DNA of 64,000 nt from DAHUZL01 sp035533215 (lineage in GTDB: Bacteria; Chloroflexota; Dormibacteria; Aeolococcales; Bog-877), in the NCBI GenBank assembly GCA_035533215.1, contig DATLUG010000031.1, positions 1 through 64,000 of the forward strand. The letters run 5' to 3'. A program made the translations under genes and the position numbers. Positions within the stretch are counted from its first letter, which is position 1. Each line of letters opens with the position of its first letter. The notes beneath the pieces are model-generated. The model did no database searches. It saw only the letters and a list, made by a program, of their open reading frames with translations, and had not been told where the DNA came from. This document shows, one piece after another, positions 23,966-33,247 of this stretch.

Positions 23966-25465
23966 GTGCCTCTGCTGGACTCGTACCTGCGCCAGGTGCT
24001 CGGCGGCCGCAGGCCGATCGTGGTCGCCAACCGTCCCCCGGTCGACAGCCACCAGTCTGCGGATGGGACCGAGCGGATCACCCGCGGGGGCGGTGGCCTG
24101 GTCACCGCGATGGGGGCGCTGGCGCGGGCCACCGACGCCGTCTGGGTGGCCGCCGAGCGCGGCGAGGCCGACCGCCGCCTCGCCCAGCGCGGGGGGGGCG
24201 ATGCTCCCACCACCGTCACCACCGACGACGGCGAACGGTTCCGGGTGGCCTACGTCGCCACCGACCCCGCCGCCTACGCTCGCTACTACAACGAGATCAG
24301 CAATCCCCTGCTGTGGTTCATCCAGCACTACCTCTGGGACCTCGGCCGCCAGCCGATCCTCGACGCCCGCACCGAGCAGGCCTGGCGGGACGGCTACCTG
24401 GTCGTCAACGAGGCCTTCGCGGAGCGGGTGGTGGCGGAGGCCGAGCGGCTGGACCAGCCGGTGCTGGTCCTGACCCAGGACTACCACCTCTACTGCCTGC
24501 CCCAGCTGGTGCGGGCGCGCCTCCCCCAGGCCCGCCTCCAGCATTTCATCCACGTGCCCTGGCCCACCCCCCAGTACTGGAAGGTGCTGCCCCGGCACAT
24601 GCGCGACGGCATCGTCGTGGGACTCCTCGGCAACGACATCGTGGGCCTGCAGACGTCGCTGGACGTGCGCAACTTCCTGCTCACCTGCGAGGAGAACCTG
24701 GGGCTGGCGGTCGACCATCGGGAGCGCACGGTCTTCGTCGACGGCCGCTCGGTGTGGGTGCGTCCGTATCCGATCTCCATCGACGTGCCCCAACTGGAGG
24801 CGCTCGCCCGCCACGAGGAGGTGCTCCGGCAGGAGGCGCTGATCGCCGCCTGGCGCCCGGAGTACCTCATCCTGCGGGTCGACCGCACCGACCTCAGCAA
24901 GAACATCGTGCGCGGGTTCCTCGCCTACGAGCGACTCCTCGAGACCCACACCGAGCTGCGCGGGCGAGTCGTCTTCTGGGCCTTCCTGCAGCGCTCACGG
25001 CAGAACGTCGATGCCTATCGCTCCTACCTCGGCGCCGTGGTGGGCACCGCCGCCCGGGTCAACCGCCGCTTCCAGACCGGGGCCTGGATGCCGATCCGAC
25101 TGGAGGTGGAGGAGAACATGTACAAGGCGGTCGCCGCCTACAAGTCGTTCGACGCCCTCTTGGTCAACCCGATCTACGACGGCATGAACCTGGTCGCCAA
25201 GGAGGGGGTGGTCTGCAACACCCGCGGCGGGGTGCTGGTGCTGAGCGAGAACGCCGGCTGCCACGAGGAGCTGGGGAACTCCGCCCTCACCATCAACCCC
25301 TTCGACATCGACCAGACCGCCGAGGCCCTCCGCTTCGCCCTCACCCTGCCCGAGGGGGAGCGCCAGCACCGCGCCCAGGAGCTCCGCCAGACCGTCCGCA
25401 GCGCGGACATCACCCGCTGGATCACCCAGCAGCTCCAGGACCTGCGCGACCTGCTGGGCGACTGA
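23966..25465 (+). CDS. otsA: alpha,alpha-trehalose-phosphate synthase (GT20)
   Basis: A 499-residue glycosyltransferase that makes trehalose-6-phosphate from UDP- or GDP-glucose and glucose-6-phosphate. The N-terminus is IVVANRPPVD with a glycine-rich RGGGGLVTAM loop. LTQDYHLYCLP and HFIHVPWPTPQYWKVLP follow, with the conserved IGLQTS-type block VGLQTSLDVRNFL. The donor-site region is ILRVDRTDLSKNIVRG and VNPIYDGMNLVAKEG. The first 12 residues are variable and GTG 23966 is the likely start. It faces the phosphatase gene tail-to-tail with a 23-base gap, so the pathway genes are together but not in one operon. The product protects against desiccation and osmotic stress. Confidence 0.93.
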   Translation: MPLLDSYLRQVLGGRRPIVVANRPPVDSHQSADGTERITRGGGGLVTAMGALARATDAVWVAAERGEADRRLAQRGGGDAPTTVTTDDGERFRVAYVATDPAAYARYYNEISNPLLWFIQHYLWDLGRQPILDARTEQAWRDGYLVVNEAFAERVVAEAERLDQPVLVLTQDYHLYCLPQLVRARLPQARLQHFIHVPWPTPQYWKVLPRHMRDGIVVGLLGNDIVGLQTSLDVRNFLLTCEENLGLAVDHRERTVFVDGRSVWVRPYPISIDVPQLEALARHEEVLRQEALIAAWRPEYLILRVDRTDLSKNIVRGFLAYERLLETHTELRGRVVFWAFLQRSRQNVDAYRSYLGAVVGTAARVNRRFQTGAWMPIRLEVEENMYKAVAAYKSFDALLVNPIYDGMNLVAKEGVVCNTRGGVLVLSENAGCHEELGNSALTINPFDIDQTAEALRFALTLPEGERQHRAQELRQTVRSADITRWITQQLQDLRDLLGD

Positions 25466-25488
25466 CCGGCGGGGCCGGCGGGCGGTCC

Positions 25489-26316
25489 TCACGCCGCCAG
25501 CTGCGCCAGCAGCTCGGCCCAGGTCCGGGGACCCGCCAGCACCCCGGTCGCCACCCGGAGCAGGGCGCGGGGCGTCTCCGGCCCGGTGACCGCGAGGGCG
25601 GCCGCCACCGCCAGGCCGGGCCGGCCGGCGAGGAGCCGGAGGGCGGGGACGTCGCCCCGGTCGTCGCCGGCGAACACCGCCGCGGCGGGACGGGTCGCCT
25701 CCAGCAGGCCCAGGAGCGCTGTCCCCTTGGAGCAGCGCAGCGGCGGCACCAGCTCCAGGACCAGACGTCCGCGGACCAGCTTGAGCCCGACGCTCCTCGC
25801 CAGCTGCCGCAGCTCGATCGCCAGCCGGCGCTCCAGGGGCACCCGCTGACCGACCACCTCGCGGAGGTGGACCGAGATCCCCCAGGGCTTCCGCACCACC
25901 CGGACCCCCGGGGGCGAGCCGACGACGGCGCGCTCGACCGCGGCCGTCACCCCCTCCCAGTCGTGGGCCCACTGGCGCAGCCAGGCGACGGCCCTGGCAT
26001 CGGGGCGCGCCTCGCCGTCGACCCACCGCTCCAGCCCGTAGCTGCCGATGAGGGTGAGGCCGGGGATCGGGCACAGCTGCGCGAGCAGGGTGGCGTGGCG
26101 GCCGCTCACCACCGCCACCGGGGTCCGGTCCACCAGCCGCTCCAGCGCCCGCCGCGCGGTGGGGAGCATCGCCGACCGGGTGGGGTCGGTCACGATCGGC
26201 GCCAGGGTGCCGTCGAAGTCGGAGGCGACCAGGCAGCGCCCCGCCGCCACCATCGGTCGCAGCCTGGAGACCAGCTCCGCCGGCGCGTGGCGGAGTCGGC
26301 AGGCCGTGGGCGACAT
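25489..26316 (-). CDS. otsB: trehalose-6-phosphate phosphatase (HAD family)
   Basis: A 275-residue HAD phosphatase. Motif I is ASDFDGTLAPI (two catalytic Asp), motif II VAVVSGR, and motif IV region FAGDDRGDVPAL. The cap domain has the SYGLERW and GISVHLRE landmarks of OtsB proteins. It hydrolyses trehalose-6-phosphate to trehalose. ATG 26316 is selected because it directly precedes conserved sequence. It converges on otsA and is divergent from the small membrane-protein gene at 26367, with about 50 bases between starts. Confidence 0.9.
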   Translation of the reverse strand: MSPTACRLRHAPAELVSRLRPMVAAGRCLVASDFDGTLAPIVTDPTRSAMLPTARRALERLVDRTPVAVVSGRHATLLAQLCPIPGLTLIGSYGLERWVDGEARPDARAVAWLRQWAHDWEGVTAAVERAVVGSPPGVRVVRKPWGISVHLREVVGQRVPLERRLAIELRQLARSVGLKLVRGRLVLELVPPLRCSKGTALLGLLEATRPAAAVFAGDDRGDVPALRLLAGRPGLAVAAALAVTGPETPRALLRVATGVLAGPRTWAELLAQLAA

Positions 26317-26366
26317 CAGCCTCCATGGTAGGTAGAGCGCGAGCGGCGATCGGGTACTCTCAAAGC

Positions 26367-26771
26367 ATGCCGCCGCCGGAGCGTGCCGTGCCTGCCGCCG
26401 ACGAGTCGTTGCGCGGGATCGTGGACGCACTCGCCGACGAAGCCGGCGCGCTCCTCCGCGCCGAGGTGCGGCTGGCCCGGGCGGAGCTGCTGGCGACCCT
26501 CCGGCGCGCCGCCTGGCTCCTCGCCGGGGCGGTGGTGGCCCTGGTCGGCTTCGGCTATCTGGTCGGCTTCGGGCTGGCGATCCTGATCGCCTGGCGGGGC
26601 AACCACACCCTGGTCGCCGGGATCGTCGCCGGGGCCTTCCTGCTGGTGGCGCTGGCCGGGGCCGCGGTCGCCGTCGGACACCGTCATCTGGCCCCCCTGG
26701 CGCTGACCCGCGCCAGCCTTCGGGAAGACGTGGAATGGGCGAGAGCGCAGACCAAGCGCGCCAGGCCGTAG
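26367..26771 (+). CDS. phage-holin-superfamily / DUF1469 small membrane protein
   Basis: A 134-residue protein. An amphipathic N-terminal helix (LADEAGALLRAEVRLARAELLATLRRA) precedes two hydrophobic helices (WLLAGAVVALVGFGYLVGFGLAILIAW and VAGIVAGAFLLVALAGAAVAV) and a short charged tail. This layout is that of the DUF1469/holin-III superfamily, common next to DUF3618 proteins in actinobacteria-like genomes and of unknown cellular role in the envelope. The next gene overlaps its 3' end by 37 bases, so the two are co-expressed. Confidence 0.75.
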   Translation: MPPPERAVPAADESLRGIVDALADEAGALLRAEVRLARAELLATLRRAAWLLAGAVVALVGFGYLVGFGLAILIAWRGNHTLVAGIVAGAFLLVALAGAAVAVGHRHLAPLALTRASLREDVEWARAQTKRARP

Positions 26772-27229
26772 CCGATACCCGCCTGCGGATGGCGGCGACC
26801 CTGGAGCGGCTCGAGCGCCGCCTTCGGGCCGACCTCGACCTGCGTCAGCGGCTGCGCCGCGAGGGCCCCCGGCTGGCGGCGACCGCCGCGATCGTGGTCA
26901 CGGTCGGCACCGCGGTCTGGCTGCGCCGGCGGCACCGCCCGGGGCCGGATGCCGCCCCGGCCACGGCGGCGGAGTGGTTCGCCACCATGCCCAGGGCGTG
27001 GCAGGAGCAGCTCCAGCAGCTGGTCGAGGCCGGCGGCGGGGCGGGGGCCGCCGACGGGCGGCGTCCGGGGCGAAGGAGCGGGCGGCCCCTCTGGCAGACG
27101 GCGGCGCTGACCTCCGCCCGGGTCGTCCTCCCCCGCCTTCTCGCCGCCCGCGGCCGTTCGCGGTCAGCCGGGTCCGGGGGTCAGTCTCGACGGTCCTCGC
27201 TGGGTGGGAACGCCGGCCGCTCCGGCTGA
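26735..27229 (+). CDS. DUF3618-like membrane protein
   Basis: A 164-residue protein. It starts with GESADQARQAVADTRLRMAA, an N-terminal pattern close to DUF3618 (an acidic-helix TR-RMA-T motif). One membrane segment (ATAAIVVTVGTAVWL) comes next, followed by a basic juxtamembrane stretch and a low-complexity tail. Function unknown; it is probably a partner of the upstream holin-like protein because the two gene types recur together. It ends 5 bases before the ABC ATPase start, so all four genes from 26367 to 29978 could form one operon. Confidence 0.65.
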   Translation: MGESADQARQAVADTRLRMAATLERLERRLRADLDLRQRLRREGPRLAATAAIVVTVGTAVWLRRRHRPGPDAAPATAAEWFATMPRAWQEQLQQLVEAGGGAGAADGRRPGRRSGRPLWQTAALTSARVVLPRLLAARGRSRSAGSGGQSRRSSLGGNAGRSG

Positions 27230-27234
27230 CGGGC

Positions 27235-28095
27235 ATGAGCGGCGCCCCCGCGTCCGTCGCCACCGCCGGTTCGGCGCAGGACCCGGCTGTCGCGGTCCGC
27301 GGGCTCACCAAGCGCTACGGCAACTTCACCGCGGTGGACGGGATCGACCTGGTCATCGCCAGGGGCGAGATCGTCGGCCTGCTGGGCCCCAACGGGGCGG
27401 GCAAGACCACCACCCTGCGGATGCTGTCCGGCCTCCTGCACCCGTCGGCGGGCACCGCTCGGGTGGCGGGCACCGACATCCAGCGCGACCCCCGCCGCGC
27501 CAAGGCCCGGCTGGGGTATCTGGACGAGGAGCCGATCGTCTACCCGAACCTCACCGGCCGTGAGTTCCTGGAGTTCGTCTGCGACCTCTACGGCGTCCCC
27601 GGCGGAGCCGAGCGGCGCGACCGGGTGCAGCGGCTCCTGCGCCTCTTCGAGCTCGCCGACAAGCAGGACGAGCTCATCGCCGGGTACAGCCATGGGATGC
27701 GCCAGAAGATCGGCCTGGCCTCGCTGCTCGTGCACGGGCCCGAGGTGCTCCTCCTCGACGAGCCCACCAATGGTCTCGACCCGCGCTCCGCCCGGCGGGT
27801 CAAGGACCTGCTCCAGGAGCTCAGCCGTCGGGGCGTCACGACGGTGCTGTCCACCCACATCCTGGAGATCGCCGAGGCGCTCTGCGACCGGGTGGCGATC
27901 ATGGAGCGCGGTCGCATCATCGCCATCGGGACCCTGGACGAGCTGCGCCGGGGGACCGACCAGGCCGGAGCCAGCCTGGAGGACCTCTTCCTCACCCTCA
28001 CCGGCGGCCCGGAGTCGCGAGCCCTGGTCGACCGGCTGCTGGGGGAGGGCACCGCCGCCCGGCCGGTCGGCGGCCGGTCGGGGAGGGCTCCCTGA
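27235..28095 (+). CDS. ABC transporter ATP-binding protein (ABC-2 exporter type)
   Basis: A 286-residue ATPase. Walker A GPNGAGKTT, Q-loop region LGYLDEEPIVYPNLTGREFL, the variant signature GYSHGMRQK, Walker B LLLDEPTNGLDP and H-loop VLSTHILEI are all intact. DEEP and SHGMRQK are typical of ABC-2 exporters of the CcmA/NatA class. A variable C-terminal tail follows (LEDLFLTLTGG). The ATG at 27235 begins 5 bases after the previous stop. It would energise the large permease encoded next. Confidence 0.92.
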   Translation: MSGAPASVATAGSAQDPAVAVRGLTKRYGNFTAVDGIDLVIARGEIVGLLGPNGAGKTTTLRMLSGLLHPSAGTARVAGTDIQRDPRRAKARLGYLDEEPIVYPNLTGREFLEFVCDLYGVPGGAERRDRVQRLLRLFELADKQDELIAGYSHGMRQKIGLASLLVHGPEVLLLDEPTNGLDPRSARRVKDLLQELSRRGVTTVLSTHILEIAEALCDRVAIMERGRIIAIGTLDELRRGTDQAGASLEDLFLTLTGGPESRALVDRLLGEGTAARPVGGRSGRAP

Positions 28096-28172
28096 GCGCC
28101 CACGACCCCGCCGCCCAGGGGTGGGGCGGGGCAGAGCGGCGCGCCCCCCTCACGGCGATCGTCGTCGCCGAC

Positions 28173-29978
28173 GTGCGGAGCGCCTGGAACCGCCTCCAGG
28201 TGCGCACCCGCACCCCCCTGCGCCTGGCCGGCTACCTCGCCATGCTGCTGGCCCTGGGCGCGGTGGCCGGGGCGCTGACCTACGGGATCGGGTTCGGGGT
28301 CGGCACCGTGGCCGCCCGGGCCTCCACCGGCCTGCTCACCGCCGCCCTCACCGGCTATGCGGTCCTGACCCTGGTGCTGGGCCTCTCCAGCGTGATCACC
28401 GCCTTCTTCCTCGGCAGCGAGCTGACCCTCCTCACCCTGGCCCCGCTCGACATCTCGGTGATCTTCCTGGCCCGCCTGCTGGTGGCGGTCCGCACCAACG
28501 CCCTGCTGGGGCTCCTGCTCCTCGTCGGTCTGGCCGGGTTCGGCACCGCCCACCGCGCCGGGCCGATGTTCCTGCTGCTCGGGGTGGTGGTGGCGCTCTC
28601 CCTCCCGATCGCGACCACCGCGCTCCAGCTCCTGATCCTGGCGGTGGTGCTGCGCCTGGTGCCGCCCCGGATCGCCCGCGACGTCGCCAACGTGGCGGGC
28701 GCCTTCGTGACGGCGGTGCTGTACGTCGGGTGGCTGGTGCTCACCCGATCGGGCGGACACCGGCTTGCTGCCGCCATCCCCCCGCGGGCGGCGCTCAGCT
28801 CGGTGGTGGCCCTCGGTCGGCGCGGCGCCTGGCTCCCCACCGCCTGGCCGGCGCATGCGCTCGCGGACGCTGCCGCCGGCCTCTGGGGGGGGGCCACCAG
28901 CTGGCTCCTCCTCACCGTCGGTGCCACCGCCCTGGTGGTCGCCGCCGCCCACCTCGCCTACAGGCGGGCCCTGGTGTCGGGGATGGGGGCGATGGCGGAG
29001 GCCGCGCCCCGGCGCCGGAGCGCGCGCCGTGCCGCCCGCCGCCGGGCGACCGAGACCGCCGACGGGGGGCGCGAGTCGGACCGCGGCCAGGGGGACGGCG
29101 CGGCGCCGGAGGGCTGGTCGATGGCGGCCGCGCTGGAGGGTGTCGGCTTCCGCCACGCGCCCGCGGGCGCTCGCCCCGGGGCCAGGCCCCGCCCCCGGCT
29201 GACCTCGGCGATGGCGCGGAAGGACTGGCGGTCGCTGCGCCGCGACCTGCGCCGGCTGGGACGGCTGGTCCCCGCGCTGGTGGTGGCCTTCGCCTACCCC
29301 GCAGTGGCGGTCCCGTCGCTCCACCTCGGCGGCGGGGGCGGCCTCAGCTTCTGGGAGGGGGTGGCGGTGACGCCGTTCGTGCCCTTCCTCCTGTCCGAGG
29401 TGCTGGCGGTGCCCGCGGTCCCGCTGGAGGGGCGGGCGATCCAGCTCCTCCGCCAGAGCCCGATCTCGGCCGCCAGCCTGGTGCGGGCCAAGGTCGCCAG
29501 CACCGCCCTGCTGGTGGCCGGGCTCAGCCTGCCGGTCGCGCTCGCGATCGGCGTCATCCGCCGCGGCAGCCCGGCGGAGCTGGCCATCCTCGCGGTCGGC
29601 ATCGTCTGGCTGGCCCTGGGGCTGGTCGCGGTCGCCGTCGGCGCCGGCGCCGCCGCCCCCAACTACGGCGCGGCCGACCCCCGCCGGGCGGTCCGGGGGG
29701 TGGGCCTCCTGGTCGCCAACCTCGTCGGCCTCTGGTTCGTCGCCTCGTCGCTGCTGGCGGGGACCTATCTGCTCGCGATCCTGCGGGTGCCCGGCTCCCA
29801 CCTTCTCCACGCGATCCTGCCCGGGGCGATGATCGCCGCGACCGGCCCCGACCCGTCGATCATCCTCATCCCCCTGCTCCTGCTCGGGTCCGGTGCGCTG
29901 GCGGTGGGGATGGTGGTGGCGGTCGGCATCCGCCGTCTGGCCCGCTGGGAGCCGTCGCTGGGGGACGGCTCGGGGTAG
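28173..29978 (+). CDS. large ABC exporter permease, 601 aa
   Basis: Integral membrane partner of the preceding ATPase. Two hydrophobic halves of about six helices each are separated by a charged, low-complexity loop at about residues 270-345 (RRRSARRAARRRATET and a Gly/Ala/Pro-rich run). Such fused permeases export unknown substrates. The annotated GTG 28173 is the first standard start. The frame stays open back to 28092, where a CTG sits five bases after GGGAGGG and overlaps the ATPase stop as CTGA. A start there would add 27 residues including the plausible TAIVVADVRSAWNRLQ helix. The operon probably ends here. Confidence 0.8.
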   Translation: MRSAWNRLQVRTRTPLRLAGYLAMLLALGAVAGALTYGIGFGVGTVAARASTGLLTAALTGYAVLTLVLGLSSVITAFFLGSELTLLTLAPLDISVIFLARLLVAVRTNALLGLLLLVGLAGFGTAHRAGPMFLLLGVVVALSLPIATTALQLLILAVVLRLVPPRIARDVANVAGAFVTAVLYVGWLVLTRSGGHRLAAAIPPRAALSSVVALGRRGAWLPTAWPAHALADAAAGLWGGATSWLLLTVGATALVVAAAHLAYRRALVSGMGAMAEAAPRRRSARRAARRRATETADGGRESDRGQGDGAAPEGWSMAAALEGVGFRHAPAGARPGARPRPRLTSAMARKDWRSLRRDLRRLGRLVPALVVAFAYPAVAVPSLHLGGGGGLSFWEGVAVTPFVPFLLSEVLAVPAVPLEGRAIQLLRQSPISAASLVRAKVASTALLVAGLSLPVALAIGVIRRGSPAELAILAVGIVWLALGLVAVAVGAGAAAPNYGAADPRRAVRGVGLLVANLVGLWFVASSLLAGTYLLAILRVPGSHLLHAILPGAMIAATGPDPSIILIPLLLLGSGALAVGMVVAVGIRRLARWEPSLGDGSG

Positions 29979-30009
29979 GAGGGGCGCGGACCGGGACTAC
30001 GATGGCGGG

Positions 30010-30957
30010 ATGAGCCCGCGCTCCCGCGATCGGCGCCTGGCGCAGGCCGCCGGCCTGGCCGCGGCGGTGCTGGCGATCGAGCTGGTGGCCGCCCTCCTCG
30101 CCCATTCGGTCGCGCTCCTCGCCGATGCCGGCCACGTCGGCGTCGACGTGCTCGCCCTCGCCTTCGCCGCGGTGGCCGCCCACCAGGCGGCTCGCCCTCC
30201 CACCGGGCGCCAGACGTACGGCTACCACCGGGTCGGGGTCCTCGTCGCCCTCGCCAACGCGGTCCTCCTGCTGGTGGTGGTCGGCGGCGTCGCGGTCCTG
30301 GCGGTGGCCCGGCTGGAGCACCCGGGGCGGCCGGTCGCCGGGATCATGCTGGCGGCGGCCTGCCTCGGCATCCTGGCCAACGGCGTGAGCGCGGTCTGGC
30401 TGCGGGGCGACGGTTCCCTGAACGTGCGAGCGGCGCTCCTGCACGCCGGCGCCGACGTCGCGGCGGGCCTGGCGGTGGTGGTGGCGGCGCTGGCCATCCT
30501 CGCCACCGGCTGGCGGCAGGCCGACCCGGTCCTCTCGCTCGCGATCTCGGCCCTGATCGCGGTGATGGCGGTGCGGCTGGTCCGCGAGGTGGTCCAGGTC
30601 CTGCTGGAGTCGGTGCCGCCGGGGGTGGCCCTGCTCGACGTGGAGCGGCTGATCCTCGCCACCCCCGAGGTGGTGGCCGTCCACGACCTCCACATCTGGG
30701 CGCTCACCGCCGAGCACCGAGCCCTCTCCTGCCACCTCACCGTCGCCGATCAGAGCCTCCCCGATGCCGAGCACCTGGTGCAGGGGCTCTCGGACCGGCT
30801 CTGCGACCGCTTCCAGCTGCGCCACACCACCATCCAGGTGGAGGCGTGCCACCCCTGCCCGCCCGGCCTCTGCGCCGGCGAGGGCGTCGCCCACCACAAC
30901 CACCCCCACCAGGTGGCGCAGCTGGCCGGCGCGGGCCCGCCGCGACCCCGGAGCTGA
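30010..30957 (+). CDS. cation diffusion facilitator (zinc/divalent metal efflux)
   Basis: A 315-residue CDF transporter with six hydrophobic helices. The helix-2 metal site is HSVALLADAGHVGVD and the helix-5 site is HAGADVAAG, each with the His/Asp pairs that bind Zn. The C-terminal domain (VERLILATPEVVAVHDLHIWALT) is the copper-chaperone-like dimerisation domain. The tail is rich in His and Cys (CHPCPPGLC and HHNHPHQ), a likely extra metal-binding or sensing segment. The ATG 30010 follows GGCGGG. It exports Zn, Co or Cd by proton exchange. A hairpin follows its stop. Confidence 0.92.
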   Translation: MSPRSRDRRLAQAAGLAAAVLAIELVAALLAHSVALLADAGHVGVDVLALAFAAVAAHQAARPPTGRQTYGYHRVGVLVALANAVLLLVVVGGVAVLAVARLEHPGRPVAGIMLAAACLGILANGVSAVWLRGDGSLNVRAALLHAGADVAAGLAVVVAALAILATGWRQADPVLSLAISALIAVMAVRLVREVVQVLLESVPPGVALLDVERLILATPEVVAVHDLHIWALTAEHRALSCHLTVADQSLPDAEHLVQGLSDRLCDRFQLRHTTIQVEACHPCPPGLCAGEGVAHHNHPHQVAQLAGAGPPRPRS

Positions 30958-31000
30958 CGGCCCCGGGGGCCGCGGCGGCGCCCTCCGCTCAGGCGGAGGG
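30958..31000. terminator. two hairpins at the CDF / molybdoenzyme convergent junction
   Basis: First hairpin CGGCCCC-G-GGGGCCG (30958-30972), directly after the CDF stop. Second CCCTCCGC, loop TCAG, GCGGAGGG (30981-31000), spanning the stop codon of the opposite gene. No T-tract. Likely a bidirectional terminator. Confidence 0.45.
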
Positions 31001-33247
31001 GCCGTGGGTCAGGGCGGAGGTGTCGAACGGGACGGTCCGGAGCCGCACCCCGGTGGCACGGTACACCGCGTTGGCCACCGCGGCGACGCCTGGGATCGCC
31101 GGTGGCTCGCCCACCCCGCGGGCCCCCATCGGCCCATCCGGGCTCGGCACCTCGACCAGCTCGACGGCGATCGGCGGCGCCTGCTCGATCGTGGGCAGGA
31201 GATAGTCGGCGAAGCTCGCCGTCCGAAGCTGGCCGTCGCGGTCCCAGACGAGGGCCTCGCCCAGCGCCCGCCCCAGCCCCTGCAGCACCCCGCCGTGCAC
31301 CTGGCCCTCGATCTCGGCGGGATGGAGCGCCCGGCCCACGTCCTGGACCGCCGCATAGCCGGTGACGGCGATCGCCCCGGTCGCGCGGTCCACCTGGGCC
31401 CGGGCGAGGTGGACCGTGAACATCGGCGCCTGGGTCCGGATCGCCACCCGGCCCAGCGCCTCCACCGGGGGGTACCGCCCGCCGAACCGCTGGGCCAGCG
31501 CCGCCAGCTCCGCCACCGTGCGCCGCTGCGCCGGGCTGCCGCGGACCACGACCACCCCGTCCTGGAGCTCCAGGTCCTCGACCGCCGCCTCCAGCTCGCC
31601 GGCCGCGATCTCGAGCAGCTGCCGCCGCACCGCCTCGCCCGCCTGCAGCACCGCCGGGCCGACCGAGTACAGGGTCTTGCTGCCGCCGGCGACGCCCGCG
31701 TAGGGGGCGCTGCCGGTGTCGCCCAGCTCGACCCGCACCCGGTCCATCGTGAGCCCGGCGGCCTGGGCGGCCAGGCCGGCGAGGGTGGTGTGGCTGCCGG
31801 TGAGATCGGAGGCCCCCAGCTGGAGGACCAAGGTCCCGTCCCGCTCCACCCGGCAGGCGGCGGCCGCGGGCTCCAGGCCGCCGCCCCAACAGCCGACCGC
31901 GAGGCCGACGCCCTCGCCCGCCGGGACCGGTTCCCGCCAGAGGGGGTGGTCGCGCGCCCGCTCCAGGCACGCCCTGAGGCCGATCGCGGGCCAGGTGCGG
32001 CCGTCCGGTCGGACGTCGCCGGCGTCGGGGGCGTGGGCCAGCCGGAGCTCGAGCGGGTCCAGCTGGGCCTCGGCCGCCAGCTGGTCGAGCGCCGACTCCA
32101 GCGCGAAGAACGCCTGCGGCGCCGCCGGTGCGCGATAGGCGGTGGCCGGCGTCTTGTGGGTGGCGACGTCGTAGCCGAGGAGGTCGAGGTCGGGGATGCG
32201 GTAGGTGCTGGCGAGGAGGTCCAGCGCGGTGGCGGCGTGCTCCTCCGATCCCGCCCCGCAGTCGAAGACGACCCGGCCGTGGAGCGCGAGGAGGTCGCCT
32301 GCGGGTCCCGCCGCCAGGGTGAGGTCGATGGTGGCCCCGGGGCCGCCCCGGCCGAGGAGGAACTCCTCGGTCCGGGTGAGCGTCAGGCGCACCGGGCGAC
32401 CGACCCGGTCGGCGAGCAGCGCCGCCAGCGGCTCCAGCAGGAGGATCTTGCCCCCGAAGCCCCCGCCCACCGGCATCGGCACCACCCGCACCCGGGATTC
32501 CGCCCACCCCAGCATCTCGCAGGTGATCCGGCGTGAGAGGAACGCCCCCTGCGTGGGCGACCAGATCGTGCAGACGCCGTCGGGCCCGACCTCGGCCGCG
32601 ACGGTGTGCGGTTCCAGGAAGCCCTGGTGGGCGGCGGCCACCTCGTAGCGGCCGCGGACGACCACCGCCGCCCGGGCCAGGGCACCCTCGGGGTCACCCC
32701 GTCGAATCCTGGTGGCGGCGGCGCAGTTGGGGGGGCGCGGCTCGTCGCCGTCGGCGGTGACGGCGCCGTGGACCCCGGCCTCGGCCGCGCCGGGGCCGTC
32801 CCCGCCCAGGACCGGCGGCGCGCCGTCGGCCATCGCCGCCTCGGGGTCGACGACGAAGGGGAGCGGCTCCAGCCGCACCGCCACCAGCTGGGCGGCGTCC
32901 TCGGCGGCGGACTCGGTCTCGGCCACCACCGCCGCCACCGGCTGGCCGACATAGAAGACCTCGTCGCGGGCCAGCGGCTGGTCCGGCCCGGGCGCCGACA
33001 CCGTGGGCAGGTCGGCGCCGACGACGACCGCCACCACCCCGGCGACCGATCGCGCCGGCCCGGCGTCGACCCCGACGATGCGGGCGTGGGGGAGGTCGCT
33101 CACCACCAGGCGGACATGGCAGAGGCCGTGGAGCCGGAGGTCGTCCGTGTAGCGGAGCCGGCCGGTCACCTTGCCTCGCCCCTCCAGGCGCGGGGCGCCG
33201 AGACCGGAGGCGAGGGGGCCGAGCCGGGCCGCGGCGCCGTCACTCAT
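30989..33247 (-). CDS. xanthine dehydrogenase / aldehyde oxidase-type molybdopterin subunit
   Basis: A 752-residue large subunit of a molybdenum hydroxylase. The N-terminal a/b hammerhead domain has GRGKVTGRLRYTDD and YVGQPVAAVVAET. The Moco domain has VGGGFGGK, AYRAPAAPQAF and QDVGRALHPAEIEGQVHGG. The active-site base lies in GARGVGEPP (Glu). It would hydroxylate a purine, aldehyde or N-heterocycle. The FAD and 2Fe-2S subunits normally next to it are absent, as are cofactor maturation genes. Instead its ATG overlaps the end of the FtsX-like gene by 8 bases. Activity therefore depends on partner subunits elsewhere. The exact substrate cannot be read. Confidence 0.88.
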   Translation of the reverse strand: MSDGAAARLGPLASGLGAPRLEGRGKVTGRLRYTDDLRLHGLCHVRLVVSDLPHARIVGVDAGPARSVAGVVAVVVGADLPTVSAPGPDQPLARDEVFYVGQPVAAVVAETESAAEDAAQLVAVRLEPLPFVVDPEAAMADGAPPVLGGDGPGAAEAGVHGAVTADGDEPRPPNCAAATRIRRGDPEGALARAAVVVRGRYEVAAAHQGFLEPHTVAAEVGPDGVCTIWSPTQGAFLSRRITCEMLGWAESRVRVVPMPVGGGFGGKILLLEPLAALLADRVGRPVRLTLTRTEEFLLGRGGPGATIDLTLAAGPAGDLLALHGRVVFDCGAGSEEHAATALDLLASTYRIPDLDLLGYDVATHKTPATAYRAPAAPQAFFALESALDQLAAEAQLDPLELRLAHAPDAGDVRPDGRTWPAIGLRACLERARDHPLWREPVPAGEGVGLAVGCWGGGLEPAAAACRVERDGTLVLQLGASDLTGSHTTLAGLAAQAAGLTMDRVRVELGDTGSAPYAGVAGGSKTLYSVGPAVLQAGEAVRRQLLEIAAGELEAAVEDLELQDGVVVVRGSPAQRRTVAELAALAQRFGGRYPPVEALGRVAIRTQAPMFTVHLARAQVDRATGAIAVTGYAAVQDVGRALHPAEIEGQVHGGVLQGLGRALGEALVWDRDGQLRTASFADYLLPTIEQAPPIAVELVEVPSPDGPMGARGVGEPPAIPGVAAVANAVYRATGVRLRTVPFDTSALTHGPSA

